Assembly (NCBI GenBank): GCA_024509875.1 | Contig: JAMPIV010017554.1 | Span: 94,256 to 158,255, forward strand | From: Oreohelix idahoensis | Taxonomy: Eukaryota > Mollusca > Gastropoda > Stylommatophora > Oreohelicidae | DNA: 64,000 nucleotides | Reading direction: 5' to 3' | Made by a program: the position numbers and the translations under genes | Part shown: positions 9,965-23,800 of the stretch, piece by piece | Numbering within the stretch: position 1 is the first letter of the stretch | How the letters are laid out: every line of letters begins with the position of its first letter | The notes under the pieces: model-generated | What the model was told of the DNA's origin: nothing | Databases searched by the model: none | The model's input: only the letters and a program-made list of their open reading frames with translations

Positions 9965-11758
9965 ATGGACCTCAAGAGAATACACCCACACCAGAGGTAC
10001 AACAAATGCACCCCGCACCACTTGTCAAGGCTTGGTACGAAAACTGAAACCTTTGTACCAGTGAAATATTCCGAAATAAGAGACGTTATTACGTATCCTG
10101 AAATAGAGGTAGAATTTTCATCTGATTCAGTAGGAAGGTACTACACTTGCAAGACCATAAACAGCCACAACAAAATTGAGAGAAGGCAACCTCACATTCT
10201 TCCTTACAGCGCTAACCAGTACAAGAAAAATATACACGCTGTAAATCCTATGAAAAACGAAGAACCAGGTCAAACATGGCAGAGACGGAGGTAAGCAATC
10301 CAAACCATCCCCAGTTCAAACCCCAGTCAAAACCACCCCTATGTCCCAATGCGCAAACCTCCACATTTTTATTCCCAAATATGTACAGATCAGTGCAGAC
10401 CACGAAACAAACATTGGTATACACTGAACAAACGAGCCCATAGAATTGTTATACGAAATTTTATAAATGAAATTAAAACCAGAAGCATTTGGGAGTTCAA
10501 AAACATAACATCGAACAACGGACAAGTTTGCCTCCTGACAACAGAAGATGGACGGAGGGCACACATCGGGCAAATAAGATCAGGAAAGAAAGATAACAGA
10601 CACCAACAAGTAAATCTAGCCCATAAGAACAAGACACAGTTAACCCCCATGAAGATATAACATCCCAAGCAGTCCAGACAAGAACCACAAACCAAGACGA
10701 TTTGTGCCAAGACCACCACAAGAACTAATACGAAAATTGTGCCACAAATGAAAACTAGTATACGAACAGTTCAGAACAGACAGGAAAAGGTATGCACAGT
10801 GCAGGAATTATACCAGTTCGACACTGAATCCGAATCTGAATTGTCAAGTGCAGCAGATAGCTTTATAGATTCTGATGAAACCACAGAAGGCTACCTAACA
10901 AACGAAGAAGGCAGAAGATATTACTGGCCGAAAATTGAAAAGATAAAGAAAATCAAGACACAGACAATTAGCAGTATGGTTCAACCTACAACAGCGGAGC
11001 TACAGAAATCATTAAATGCTTTTGTGAAATTCGGAAATCTCAACACCCTCACAGTACGAAAAATATATTTATCACTGCAAAGCTACTTTCCCGCTAATTT
11101 GTCTAACAGAATGGACGAAATCAAGAAATTAACCTACAACGCACTCGATCAAGTCAGCAGCGAGATTACCACAAACACTCCTGTTGCAGATGAAGAAATG
11201 TGTAAACAAACCATCAACACCCCATACGAGAGAAATTTCACAGATGTATCCATCAGGCCTATTAGAAAGCCAAAATATCGCTATAGACCCACAAGTTACA
11301 TCTCCCTTAACGACACAGAATCTGAGATGGACACTCTGGGTCCTGATAGTACAGACATTGATTCACCAGACCCAGCCAGTCCTGTCGAAACCAGTGACAG
11401 CGAAATTGCAGATAGTACCCTATTCTTACCAGTCAGTTCCAGCGACAAACGCCCCTATATACCAGAATCTGATGACTCGCCTCCTATCACAAAATTTTAC
11501 AAACTATCGCAGAACCATGTCAGGCGCAAAATATTGACGAAACGCAAACATGTCCACAAACCACAACAAGATGTTCCAGCCATGACAACCCCAACCACAT
11601 TGCAATCATCACCGTCTTCGTCGATGTCCTCAGCGCCCCAACAATCAGCCAATATCGTGTCACGTACTGCACCCACAGTTACTCAATATGATGCTCGCCT
11701 ATCCAGTCGGGAGATTACAATGCTCGAAATGATGAAAGAAATGGCGAAGCTTCTATAA
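9965..11758 (+). pseudogene. Gag-like frame of element B, two in-frame stops
   Basis: Three open stretches lie in one reading frame: 9965-10294, about 10295-10660 and 10661-11758. They are separated only by TAA codons at 10292-10294 and 10658-10660, which points to one ancestral ORF of about 597 codons. The first part starts MDLKRIHPHQRY and includes a possible protease- or capsid-like patch (ITYPEIEVEFSSDSVGRYYT). The last part is acidic and Ser/Thr/Pro-rich (ESESELSSAADSFIDSDETT) with a helical segment (ELQKSLNAFVKFGNLNTLTV) and a basic patch (RRKILTKRKHVHK). No zinc knuckle or RT. Size matches the element A ORF, but sequence does not. Family not recognised. Confidence 0.6.
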
Positions 11759-14700
11759 ACACGCCCAGGTGTTTCATGTGCATGCCAATTCATGCACGGT
11801 CTACGCGAATGTGAAACAATGTTTTAACCTAACTTTCCCATGTACTCTATTTGCAGACTATGTTCAAATTGACAGTTCTAGACGCCCTATCCCAGTGTGA
11901 GATGTCAAAGCCTAACCAAGAAAGTTTTTCCCAGCCATACTACTACTGATGACCAGAGAACACTCAAGAACAGCCCACAGATGATTTTAATTAGACATTT
12001 TATGGTTTTGTGAAATAAAAATGAAAAACTGACAAGATACTGTGTTACGAGTTTACAGACACACTCATTAGTCACAGACAGTTTTTGATGTTTAGAATGT
12101 TAACTTACACAACCCCACCTATAGCACATGTGTCACACTGATTTTGTTATGAGATTGCTGTATATTTTGAAATGACCATCCTTCACACCTCCTTAGCTCG
12201 ACTTCTTGTCCTTGCAGTTCGAGAGCTCAGTGATTTCTTTTACATGCATCTTAGCGCATCTTCATGCAGGCACCTTGCACTCGTAGTTCTCCTCTTACCT
12301 GATACTAATATCTCGTTGATCTCAATTATCTTAACTCATCTATTATCTATCACTTCGATCCATCGCACTGATACCACTATGATATCTGCTTAACAGCATA
12401 TTTAGTCACATTATAACAAATTCATACCCATATTTGTCATGCTATTTTCTCCACAGGTTTATTTATTTTAGCATGTACACGAAAATCGCTTGAAATTATT
12501 ACACTTTGCAAAAAAGATTGCATATCCAGCCCTTTGATTCACTATTGTAAGATTTTCTCCACTCCAATATGACACCTCCTTAACTTACTGTTTTCCTTTC
12601 CACTATTTTGAGACGACATTCTAGACTTATGAGCTTTTCTATCCAAATCAATATCCATCCCTTCGAATTACAATAATGTTGTAATCAGGAGATCTTTAAA
12701 TTTCCCCTATCTATCAAGAACTTACAGTACCCTCTCCTCACTCCTTATTGACAGCAGCTACTAATATGTTAATTCTTTTCTGAACTTAACTATTGCTTGC
12801 AGCCCTATTGCTTAGGATTGGTAGTATCTCTAGTGTTTAGTGAACTGATTATTATCATTCTCCTGTAATTGTGATACATTGACAGAAAAGAATTGAAATT
12901 TTGATATATTGAAAAAAAAAAAAAAATTTGCAAACCAGAACAGATGAACAAAAAAGAAAATGCAAAGATAAGAAATCAAACAGAAAAGAAAAAGAAATGA
13001 AATTGAAAAATGAAAAGAGAAAAGACATTAAAAAAATAAATAAAAAGAGAACACATTTTGAATATTTTTATAGGATGTATTATATGTTTATTATGCCACC
13101 CTCACACATTTTGATGACACTGATTGACAGTTTATTATAAAATTGTTTCACACATGATAAATAACATGAGAGTAGGCCAGGCTGTAAAACATCGACTGCC
13201 CTGATATTAGCGGCTGATATAGAAGAAAAAAGAGAAAAACAAATCACCACATCAGAGTGAGCAACTAGTTTTTTGCTCATACTGCCTCTGCCAGTCATAC
13301 CCCCTATCAGCATGATCTCTGCACATGACAACTATGCAGATGATACCCCAGCAGTATTCTGTTGATACTGTATAAGCATTTGCATATGCTGACCGCAGAT
13401 TAAACACCCCATTACCGGATGATACCACTGATGGCACATGAGAGGAAGAAGCAACTGTTTATTAATGATGAAGATGCCATTTTCTATTATGGTGAAATTT
13501 TATGTTGACACAACTGATGTTTTGTTATGCGGTTTATGCACAGATGCCCCACATTAATATGATAAATAAAATTTTAGTCTTTTCGTGATAACGAAAGAAA
13601 GACGGCAAAATACTTGGAAAATTTTATGGATTTCCACGGACATAGGACAAATCAAGGGACAAATGATTGCCAATAAAGGAACCATAAGAGTATGGAGTAC
13701 CAATGAACACGAGATACATATGGATTATGAACATTCTATGGGAACCACAGATGTACGGATACAATGAAAAATAAGACATATGAATAAAATAGTTGAATGT
13801 TTGCTGCATCCAGCCGATAATAAATGACAAGATACCTCCGTATAGGAGAAGACATTTCTTTGATGTTACCCATTGCTTTGTATTATAAACATTGTTATAA
13901 TAAGATGGATAGCACATGATTAGTGCTTGCTGATGTTTATATGGATACGGTTGTGATACTTTGACAAAATAATCATATGGCCCAGAGAGTCAAATATGAC
14001 TGATGAATTTTGACGAACGGAAATCGGATCACCCTTATGTTACATAAACGGAATATGATATTACCCCACGGACGGACGTGTTACGGACACACAGTGGATA
14101 TATATAAAAGAAAACAAGAAGAGAAAGAAAATCTGGATTTGTAATACATAAAACTGCGTTATGAATGCCATAAAATATATACCCTCATGCCCCACACCTT
14201 CCAATGATTTAGGAACTTTTGAATAGGCTACCCACCTGGCTGTAGTCAGCAGATGTAATAAACACCACATGGTTCTGACAAACCTTCGACCTGCGACGGC
14301 AGAATTGGTGTTGGCTAAATGCAAATACTGTAAAATAACATATTTTTGTTGTATATTGTTACCAACTTAAGACGTTTGAGTTGATGGTTTTAAATATGAT
14401 TGTTTGAGGTGTTGTTGAGAAATATTGACAGATATAGTTCATAAGGATCACTAATGATGTATGTCTCGAGATAACAAGAGGACTAGACATGATCCTCATA
14501 ACACAAATGATCTAGAGCACCATAACTGACAAATTGGACTTATGGATAAAGAAAATAGTAAACTATATACAAGGATGCCTTAGGATAACATAAATACATA
14601 ATGGTCAGGAATACCAGGAAGATTGTTTTAACAAAGAAAAAAAATGAAGTAATACAGAACCCCTAGTTGATATTGGATAATGACTAACTGATAGCTCAAG

Positions 14701-15796
14701 AAAGACTTAAAAAAAAAAATATATATATATAGATACTTCAAGGAAGATTGTCTTGACAGAGGATAAATAAAATAAATCTATCAGTGATTGGACATAACTA
14801 AATTCTTAATAAACAGGATCACTACTAGATGCATAACTTATATGGATACCTGGCGACAGACATTGAATGTTTTGAAAATATTTCTACGGTGTTGGATACT
14901 TTGGAAAAATAGCTACACATATCACTGGGAGAAAATCCAAGACAGGAAGAAAATTTCAGATACAAATAAATAGGGACAAGTCATGAGATTTCTTAATCAT
15001 TTTTATTGTGTACATTATAATTGCTGATCAAAATGAATTGGTTTGAAAATGTTTATATACATGTCTGAAATTGTTTCCCATATGTAATAATGTATAATCG
15101 AAAACATGATGAATCACCACGGATGAATTAACTGACTTATGCAATTGGATCGTCATTACAAAGATGATGTGGATATTTGGAATACTTTATACTGGAATAT
15201 AATTGGAATGCATAATCAGTAAATCAGTTAGGCCCAAAACTATTGGAAAACCAAGATGGAAAATAACATAAATGCTTTTGAACTACTCGGAGTCTTATGA
15301 TATGGAGCAAATAAAAGGAACGGAGAATATATAACATTTTCCCCCCACCATGTCTAATAGAAGATTTTCAACTATATTTATGAATGAAATGATAGATTAT
15401 TGCTCATATTTCCCAGTGTTGCCACTCGTCACATTTTTAGTGACGACCTTATGTAGTAGATGGATGTTAAGAATATTTTGTTGGTCAGTGTTGCCAATTT
15501 GTAAATTTGGTGAAAAATGTTGTAATACGCTGGATAGTCTAAAAAAACTTTTTGAAGTTGATGTCCATCACTAAGTTTTTATATAGAAGTGGATCTCATA
15601 TAGACATAGGACCCCAGTGTAGGAATTAGATTAAATTTTTCCGAAACATTTTTGGACTTAGAAAAAATTTTTTTTTTGGACTTTCAATTTTTCTGAAATT
15701 GTTTTTTAACTTAGAAAATTTTTGGGATATTCTTGGTTATTGATAGTATACAAATGTCTCCCTACGGGATACATTTGCAGGGCCCCGGGATCTGTA
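11759..15796 (+). other. Non-coding 3' internal region of element B
   Basis: About 4 kb, AT-rich, ORFs of at most about 97 codons with no recognisable motif. Purine-rich stretches at 12905-13060 and T/A runs at 15640-15710. The sequence before the 3' LTR (GGGCCCCGGGATCTGTA) is only a weak polypurine tract. Confidence 0.6.
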
Positions 15797-16898
15797 TGTA
15801 GCCGTGTATACCGTGATTTCTTCGGAAACAGGCTATATCCCACCAAAGACGGAGGAAGCACAGATTAAAATATAAATTAATATCTTATGAGAAACAGAGG
15901 ATAAAAGTAACTAAATGACATAAATTTTATTTAGGCAAGAGTCGCTTCGGTTATGCCATAAGTAGTCATGTGATTCCCCTAACCAATCATAGAGCTCAGA
16001 TTTTTTTCCCCGGCAAGAATCAGAACGGGACGCCATTTGATCAGTCAAGAATACAGAGCGATCTAGAGAGAGGACATGTCTGGTCCAGCTCAGTGTATTT
16101 CATAAGTTGAGGAGATTGACTTCACCCTAAATTATCAAATGTGCATTCTAGGATGTTGTGTAGTTTTTGTGAGTTCGAACAATTGTAAGTATTGAATGAA
16201 AATATGCATCCATTTGATAGAGTGTTCAGCCACAGATGCAGCAGAGCTACGCTCGAAGATTGGATTAAAATGAAACTAAATCCTATATCTTAATGTTTTT
16301 GCTGAGGAAGAAGGTCCTTATGTTGAGAGATATTAAACCTAAGGAATACCAAGAAGCAAAAGAAAGCCTGGACAAATAAATTAAACTGAAAAAAGAGATG
16401 GAAAAATGTCGTCGAACTTAGAAAACATTAACCTAATGAAGGAACACTGTAGAAAAGTAGAGGAGTCTCGCCATTTGCGAATTGAATATGATGAAAAAAT
16501 GCAAAAAGGGATTTTACATCAATGAAATAATAAATTGACATTATATATAGATTTGCCTGTGGCTGTAAATATGCAATTGTTCATGACCTTGTTGTATTTG
16601 AATTAAGCCAGCTCCTGTTGAAGGCTATTAAAGGTTGTTTATATGAAAACAAATGCTGTTGAAGAATCGATTGCCAAAGTTGGATATTATGCTGAACAAT
16701 CAATCTATCCCAAATTAATTTGCTATACTACATCTAAGAGAAGAAAATCGAACCTGGTAACCCTAATTAAAGGAGAGGAATAAAAATCTCTAGCAGTTAG
16801 GCTAGTAAACCAAACCTACTCTCTGTCTAAGAATCAAACTAAAAGAAGTACATGCAAAATAAAAACACTGAAGCTATCAAACCCCACGGGCGGCCACA
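15797..16898 (+). repeat. 3' LTR of element B
   Basis: 1102 bp, direct copy of 8770-9870. TG at 15797 and CA at 16897-16898. Confidence 0.9.
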
Positions 16899-16937
16899 AG
16901 TGTGTAACACAGCAAGAAGAGAGTCTTACAATTAGTG
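16899..16937 (+). repeat. 39-bp direct repeat, right flank of element B
   Basis: Second copy of 8731-8769; it differs at positions 6 and 35 of the repeat and starts at the base after the LTR. Confidence 0.85.
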
Positions 16938-17676
16938 TGTACGAAAACAAAAGAAAAAAAACCAACTGTATAAAAAAAATTTACATCGCTTTTGCGATAC
17001 AAGCACCGTTCAACCCCACCTAGTTTGTCGATTATATTAGGGCGCATGTCCGAATAAAATCAGTAATCAGAACAAAACTGTGTTTTGGTAAACAACACAA
17101 AAGGTCTCAAACAATGACGGCAAAGCCTAGGTTTTAAAAAGCCGTATCCCACTAGAGTAGGGTGGGACTGATCCATCTGTGGTTGGCTTAACGTGACCTT
17201 GAACTCGATAATGGGATGAGCGAATAATGGGAATGCGTAAACGGACCCAGACTGATCCAGGGATTAACTGGCACTTCCACCTGTCTTCGATTCAAGTTTG
17301 AGTTTCTTCTGGTCTGCTCTTAAAAAGGTTCCACTAAATAAAAGTTCTTATTGACTTATTCGTGAACCTATTTACTATGGTATCCAGAGAACTGACAGTG
17401 AGAGCCACACCAGAAAGTTAGCTCAAGCTGTACTCTTCATTTACTCATTGTGTGTTACGGGTTACACATACGATAACTGACATTTTTAAAAAGCATAGAT
17501 CAGCATGAAAACGTAATGAAGTCATAAATTACCATTTAAAACACTTTGAGCAATTTCATATTGCCCCAACGAGCACTTATACCGTAAAACAATGATAGGA
17601 GAATAATAAAAATTAAAAACTTCAGCTGTCAGCATTTGTAGCAGGATTAGAGGAATGAGAAGTTGGAATAAATATA
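16938..17676. other. No gene recognised
   Basis: AT-rich spacer; no ORF, RNA gene or repeat that I can name. Confidence 0.5.
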
Positions 17677-19290
17677 CTACTCGTCAAAAGTCAAGGGCCA
17701 CCCTATTATTTTCAATACACTTTTATATAAGCGCATAGAATGATTAAATGAAGGAAGTGATTAGTAAAAATGGGTGCAATATCTTCCTCTGACAGTCCTT
17801 TATGCACGTTAAGCATAAAAACAACTCACCAACAACCATGGTGATCACGTGCAATTTGGTTTGCTGATAATAAATTCACATTTTTAAACTGTTTTTTCAA
17901 ACTTCCGTAGAACCAAACAGGTGAAGTAATCGTGCTGATTGACATTCCACGTGCAATGGCGACTTTTCGTGAACAGAGTTCACTCTTAATTTGTTTTAAA
18001 ATCAGCAGACTTAGGGTAGTTTCATCACTTGCAAAAACCATGCCAACGAGAAGAAGTCTTGACACCTTACAAAGAATGAGGGCTATAGCGTGGGTTGAAA
18101 GTGGTTTATCTGTTCGTGAGGTTGCTAGACGCCTTGCAGTGTCACACTGTACTAACCAAAGAATTTTGGAGAGATTTCAGGCCACAGGAAGTGTGGAGGA
18201 TCTCGACCGGCCAGGTCGCCCTAGATGCACCAATAGACATGATGACCGGTACCTCTTGTTGTCAGCCCTGCGCCATCGAACAGTGACTTGTTCCACTCTA
18301 AGATGTCAGCTGAGACAAACTGTAAACGTTAATGTCAGTCAAAGCACCATTCGCAGACGTTTACATGAATTTGGACTGGCTGCTCGACGTCCTGCAGTCA
18401 GAATCCCTCTTACTCCTGCTCATCGCAGAGCCCGTGTTGCTTGGTGTCGCGAGCACATTCGATGGACAAGGCAACAATGGAGTCAACTTCTCTTCACTGA
18501 TGAATCTCGCTTCACTGTGTCATTCAATGATGGCAGGGGTCGAGTTTGGAGACGACCATGAGAGCGATTTACTGATGACACAATTCGAGAGGTGGATCGT
18601 TATGGTAGGGGTTCTGTCATGGTCTGGGGAGGCATCTACAGACACGGCATGACCCCACTCTACATCATCCAAGGCAACTTGACCGGCCCAAGATACCAGA
18701 ACGAAATCTTGAGACCAATTGTTCAGCCTGCTCTGGAGGCCATAGGTGGTAATTCCATCCTCCAAGATGATAACGCTCGACCCCCATCGAGCTCGTGTGG
18801 TGAATGAGTTTATTCAGCAACATGGGATCATCAGGATGGCGTGGCCAGCTCGTTCACCTGACCTTTCTCCGATTGAGCACCTCTGGAATGTCCTTGGTCG
18901 ACGATTGTCAACAAATCACCCCTTGCTATTGATGTTGCCCAGCTGACTGCATTTCTGCTTCAGGAATGGTAAGCTGTTCCTCGGGATACTCTTCGGACCC
19001 TTGTGGACTCGATGCGTCTACGCTGTCTTGAATGCCTTGCTGCAAGCGGTGGTCATACCCGATTTTGAAATGTCTATTTGTCCAATATCTATTGTGTGAC
19101 TTTTGAAAAGGTGGGTGACACACTTTACAGCTTCATTGCCTTTGAATGTGTGTTTCCATTTCTTTACGTGACATGTCAATTTGGTATTCAATAAATGCTG
19201 TTTTGACTGATACCAATTACATTTATATCAGATTTGTTTTATGGTTTCAACCAAGGTTTTTCTAAATGGCCCTTGACTTTTGACGAGTAG
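17677..19290 (+). mobile_element. Tc1-type DNA transposon, copy 1 (decayed)
   Basis: Perfect 24-bp terminal inverted repeats starting CTACTCGTCAAAAGTCAAGG at both ends, flanked by TA at 17675-17676 and 19291-19292, the Tc1/mariner target duplication. The 1.6 kb length and a central transposase frame fit the family. Confidence 0.95.
18040..19068 (+). pseudogene. Tc1 transposase pseudogene (DD34E)
   Basis: The frame begins MPTRRSLDTLQRMRAIAWVE with a helix-turn-helix, the paired-like DNA-binding region (SVREVARRLAVSHCTNQRIL) and the GRPR-type hinge (RPGRPR). The catalytic residues can all be seen: LFTDESRF, LQDDNARP and LSPIEHLW. Lesions: TGA at 18559-18561 after VWRRP; one extra C in the CCCCC run at about 18780-18784; a frameshift near 18920; and a TAA after LLQEW (about 18970). 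It ends at the family-typical GGHTRF. It cannot make active transposase as read. Confidence 0.93.
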
Positions 19291-22200
19291 TATACTTGGT
19301 GTGTAATTTGACTAACAACTTAACAAATCTTTAATCACAATTTTTTTTTTATAATGTACGGTTATCTTTAAAATTGTTGCATTGATAACCTATGTCTTGA
19401 ATTGTAAATTTTAAGATCGTCCAGTTCTTTCCTCGAGTGAGCGCTGTACAGTTGGCATAACCATCAGGATGAATTGATTTTCCCAGTGCTTTGTTGATTG
19501 TCATGGAAAAAGCTAAAATCGCAGGAAACTATAGACGTCTCAAGATGACAGCAAGATTGGTACCGTTTGGTTCTAAACCAATGCGTTGATTGATGCAAAA
19601 CGTAATTCATTTGATTCCTTTTTCTGTATATTCTGATATGTCGTTATTCATCTGGTCACTATTTTCTTTGTCCATGTCGCGGATTGCCTCCCCTGCTTTG
19701 CAGTAGTGGTCCAACATGGCCAAAACTCAAGAGTATCTTAACTGGGTAGTCAAAGGTGTTTATCTTCCCCCAAGATTACTCTTGGCAGAGATGTACATAG
19801 AAGGTTAATGACACTTCTATCCGAAGGGAGATTTCACAAGGTAATTCAGAAGTAAAGAACCATGCGGCATAGCGCTGAGCAATGGTTAACTTATGTCTGT
19901 TCGTCACCTTTTGTGAAGGATTTAAGCAATGGTTTTTAGCCCGTTCAAGCCCCCAGTTGAGTTAATTCAGCGAATTAAAACAGTTTTAAAAAAGCATGTA
20001 ACAATTTTAATAATGAATTAGTCTTTAATAGTTAAAATAAATATGGATAATTTGGTGAAATTTTATATTGGAATCAAATTTTCTCCTCACGGAGATTAAA
20101 TTAAGGGTTTTATCAATGACCGTTGCTTTCGCCTGTTAATAAACACTTAGCTTGTCTACGGGAGTTCTGCCGCCGTTGTATCGTTACTTTCCTGGTGATG
20201 AGGGCACTTAATCGCCTAACTCGTCTTATGTAGGTAGTCAGTGTTGACGCCTGCTCTCACACCTAAGGGCGTAGAAACGTCAGTCTTGCCGCTTCGTCCT
20301 CGAACGTTCTTATAGCTTCGTTCCACAAACTATTTTACAAAATAGGAAACAAAAGCCTCTGCTCTGTTAAGTACATTTGTTTGAAGCACTCTGACAGGCT
20401 CACTCTTCCGTTGTCCACCCACCAATGTTAATCTCTCAGAAGAATTAAATTCTTGAGCTCATAACGTAGCTCAATGAATATGATTAAAATTCACCAATAT
20501 TCTTCTGTGTATTAAATTGGAAATGTGCCTGAACAGCGGAAATAATGATTTGTGCCTGAATTAACATTATCAAGTTACATAAATCTCACAACATGATATG
20601 CTACACTTGAGGCACATATGATGTAGTCATCACTCATCACTGCTCCAGCCGGAGTCTGGGGTCACCTCTGCTGTCGGGTTTTCCCGCACGACTAGCAAAA
20701 AACAATCACCAGCACTTGCTGACGTGGTTCATGAATATACTCTTTTCATTTGTTGATATTGCCAGCTTCATTTATAACCACTAAGCAAGAAACATGTCAA
20801 ATTTCACATTTGTAAAATAAATGTTCACAACTTACACCAAATTTTTGGGTTATACAATCTCCTTGTACAGCTTTGGATGGACGCAGCTCTGTATTAGAAG
20901 CTTCGAAATCACTTAGGTCTGGGAAATTAGAGATAATTCCTATGACGGCGGGTGTTATGTGAAATCACTTGGCCTGGGAAAACTTGTGTTTAATTCCTCT
21001 ATGACTTGTGATCCAATTCCTATGTTTCCAGTCTTGTTATTTTAAAGTCCTGGTCCCTTAAGTATCCAGTCTCGGTATTTATAAAGGCGAGCTTACTTTT
21101 TAAGGTTTTAAGTTTCCCAAATACTTCGATATGTCGCTTTTAAGTAAGGAATTCTAGGTCCGATCTTTCTCTTTCTGGCTGTTTGGGAGTTGCTCATTTG
21201 AAGTTGCAAAGCTGTCTGTTTTGTGTCTCTGAGTTCGCTAGAATATATTTCCCACTTCTCAGTTCAATCACAGATTGTACTTCCACCGAATTTTCCAATG
21301 GAATTCATTGTGTATTCCGGCATCTTAAATCAAACCAATTAAATCTCTTTAGCACTGGGTTGGGGTGTTTTAATTCAAAATATCCCCCACGTGTTTTAAT
21401 ATAATACATTAATATTCCACGCGTGATCTCTGTCTAATGTCGTAATACTTCCGATGGCATTTTTATACAAACAAATCTGTGACTCATCCCTCGATAATAA
21501 TTTCCGCCCATACGGGTTATCTGTAATCTTGATACAGACATGGGGCCAGCGGAAGCGAATTACGTATTTATCACCTGTGTTTTTTTGTCTGTCCACCAGA
21601 CAAGGTCACCAACAGACAATGTGGCTTTCTTAAAATCTATCATGCACTCCTGTCTTGTGCAAACACATGGATGGTCGCTATCCACCTGGAGTCAAATGTT
21701 GGACTGTCACATTCAAATGGGTTAGCCGGCTTATGTGATAACGTATAATCGGCAGGCCGGTCTAATTACCTGGCGGAACGTAAAGCCAGGCTGGGATGGT
21801 AAACATGATAAAGACAGTCCCATAGCCGATACTTCCGTAGGGGAGTGGATTGTTAGAGACTTCACCCTACTAGATTCAGCATAGAGAGTAAAATAATGAA
21901 TGAAAGGGCAAATATTATGCCAAATAAAAGGACGATGAAAGAGAGAAATAAAGAAATGAAGAGATACTGCCGGTGTGAATGAGAGTTATAAAAATGCACG
22001 ACTGATTTCGTCACAGTCCAGTGGGAACAAACTTCATGCTCAGGGATAGGTGCAAGATTCTGAGGATGATGAAATGGTGGATGAAAGCGGTGGTCGCCTG
22101 ATGTTCATATTGGGAGACCCGATACTTTAAAAAAGGCATTTGTTTCCTCTCAGTTTGTGATACAAGGTACCAGCATCTGACGCTAGACGCCTACATCAGA

Positions 22201-23081
22201 CGGGTCTTGAAGACACTTGCCTTGACAACCTAAGTAGCTACCCAGGCCTTCCTGCAAGCGACATGCTACTACCACAATATTTTACTCCTGAAAAGAATAA
22301 CCAGCCCAAAACACTTCTGGGAACCAGCAGTGAGTTTATCTGAAATAACAGACAAATCATTATCAACATCTTGCCAGATAAGTACCAAAGTACTGTCCCA
22401 GCATATAGACTCTGCAAATGTTCCATCCAAATCATACCGTGATGATAAGCCTTAATTGTGTTGTTTTCTTTGTCAAAATAACTTTATTTTACTTTTTTTA
22501 AAAACAATAACTGATTATTAAACCTGTTTACATGTAAATATAAATCTATTGTGACAATCCCGCCACATTAAGTGAATTTCCACCTGTATGACTCGGTTTA
22601 ACAAAAAAATCATAACCATACAGAGCTAGTAAATTAATAGGTTTTTGAATCACCGTTAGCTGGATGCTTAGAAAATACAAGTCAATAATTTTCCTCACAG
22701 AAAGGGCTGGAAAATAATAAGTTCATAACGGCTTAGATAATATCAGTTGTTATGCTTGCCATTCTGTAAAATTCCTGTGAAGCTCCCTTAAATAGAAGCA
22801 TCATTCTTCTATTTACATATCTACAAAGTAATCTTTATTTGCATTCCGTGGAAATTTACAAAGACATGTGCATTGAAACATTGGCAATAATAGGTAACAA
22901 ATACACGTATAGAACCACTCCTTCATATACACATTTATATTTGCACCCATATGTTATACTTTTTCAATTTCTCTTGATGAAAGGGCATAATTAATTAAAT
23001 TGCTATCGAATAATGTTAAAGACATTAGGATTATTTCTAGTTTGTAAAATGTGTTTTTGGTTTTTTGAATAATGTACCCAT
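19291..23081. other. Unassigned AT-rich region
   Basis: No gene recognised over 3.8 kb. ORFs are short. One stretch at about 22160-22340 keeps a frame of some 58 codons (LSSYPGLPASDMLLPQYFTP) that I cannot place. A denser, less AT-rich patch at 20130-20440 may be an old repeat, but no family signature is visible. Confidence 0.4.
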
Positions 23082-23132
23082 CACACACACACACACATAC
23101 ACACACACATACACACACATACACTTACACTC
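23082..23132. repeat. (CA)n microsatellite
   Basis: Run of CA dinucleotides interrupted by TA. Confidence 0.9.
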
Positions 23133-23699
23133 ACCCAAAACGTTTTTCTACTGCTACTATTTACAACTTTCAGCGTTGGCGTTAGTATTTCAGTGGTTTT
23201 CTTGGTTTGGTTTGTTTGAAGTTAACGGCGACAACGGATCTCGGGCCTTCCAGTCCCATAAAGAATCGTTGCTCGTAAATCTACAGGGATGTCAAACATC
23301 TCCTAGATTTATAATCTGGCGCGAAATGCCAAGGTCAGGACACATTCACAGAGCACATTTAGTGAATGTAACGTATTCTAAGAGGAGTATCGTGAACAAC
23401 TCTACATAGCTGAGTATTATTGAAACTTTCCTTCTTTTACAGGTGTGATAGGTAGTGATTGTGTCAGGAATCCGATTTAGAAAATTTGCATAACAGAAAG
23501 CAACGCACTTGTAAATTTAACGTAAAGGGAGAATAATCTATGACTTATACAGTTTTTAAGCTAGGACGTTAACCTATACTAAGGGTCAACGGTAGAGTTT
23601 TTACGTCCCTTGAGATATACTTGAGATAAGAATGTTTGGGGTTTTTTCTTCACTCCTCAGCCTGCTGATGTCGTACCATGACTATACATAGCTTACAGT

Positions 23700-23800
23700 C
23701 TGTCCAGAGAAATGACCAATACACTGAAGAAAACCGCATCCACATCGGTTTAGCCGTTTTTGAGTTATGAGGTAACAGACAGACAGACGTTGCGTTTTAT
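23700..23800 (+). mobile_element. Probable SINE or LINE 3' tail
   Basis: Contains CACATCGGTTTAGCCGTTTT, then GAGTTATGAGGTAACAGACAGACAGACG. This resembles the conserved 3' segment of many invertebrate SINE and RTE-type repeats, with a short tandem ACAG tail. Resemblance from memory only; ends are not defined. Confidence 0.35.

Larger units (their letters stand above)
8770..16898 (+). mobile_element. Element B: non-autonomous LTR retrotransposon
   Basis: Two 1.1 kb direct repeats beginning TGTAGCCGTG and ending GGCCACA enclose 5.9 kb. A candidate primer-binding site lies 12 nt inside the 5' LTR, followed by one Gag-like frame (9965-11758) broken by two stops, then 4 kb of non-coding DNA. No pol domain is visible. 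Reading the two LTRs against each other shows roughly a dozen substitutions and a few small indels, so the insertion is young. The layout parallels element A, but the LTR and ORF sequences are unrelated. Confidence 0.87.

Noticed and set aside
8770..16898. Element B as a DIRS-type element with split repeats
   Set aside because: The repeats are simple direct repeats with TG...CA ends, and no tyrosine recombinase is present.
22160..22340. 58-codon open stretch, possible host exon
   Set aside because: No clear acceptor or donor, no recognised domain, and stops on both sides.
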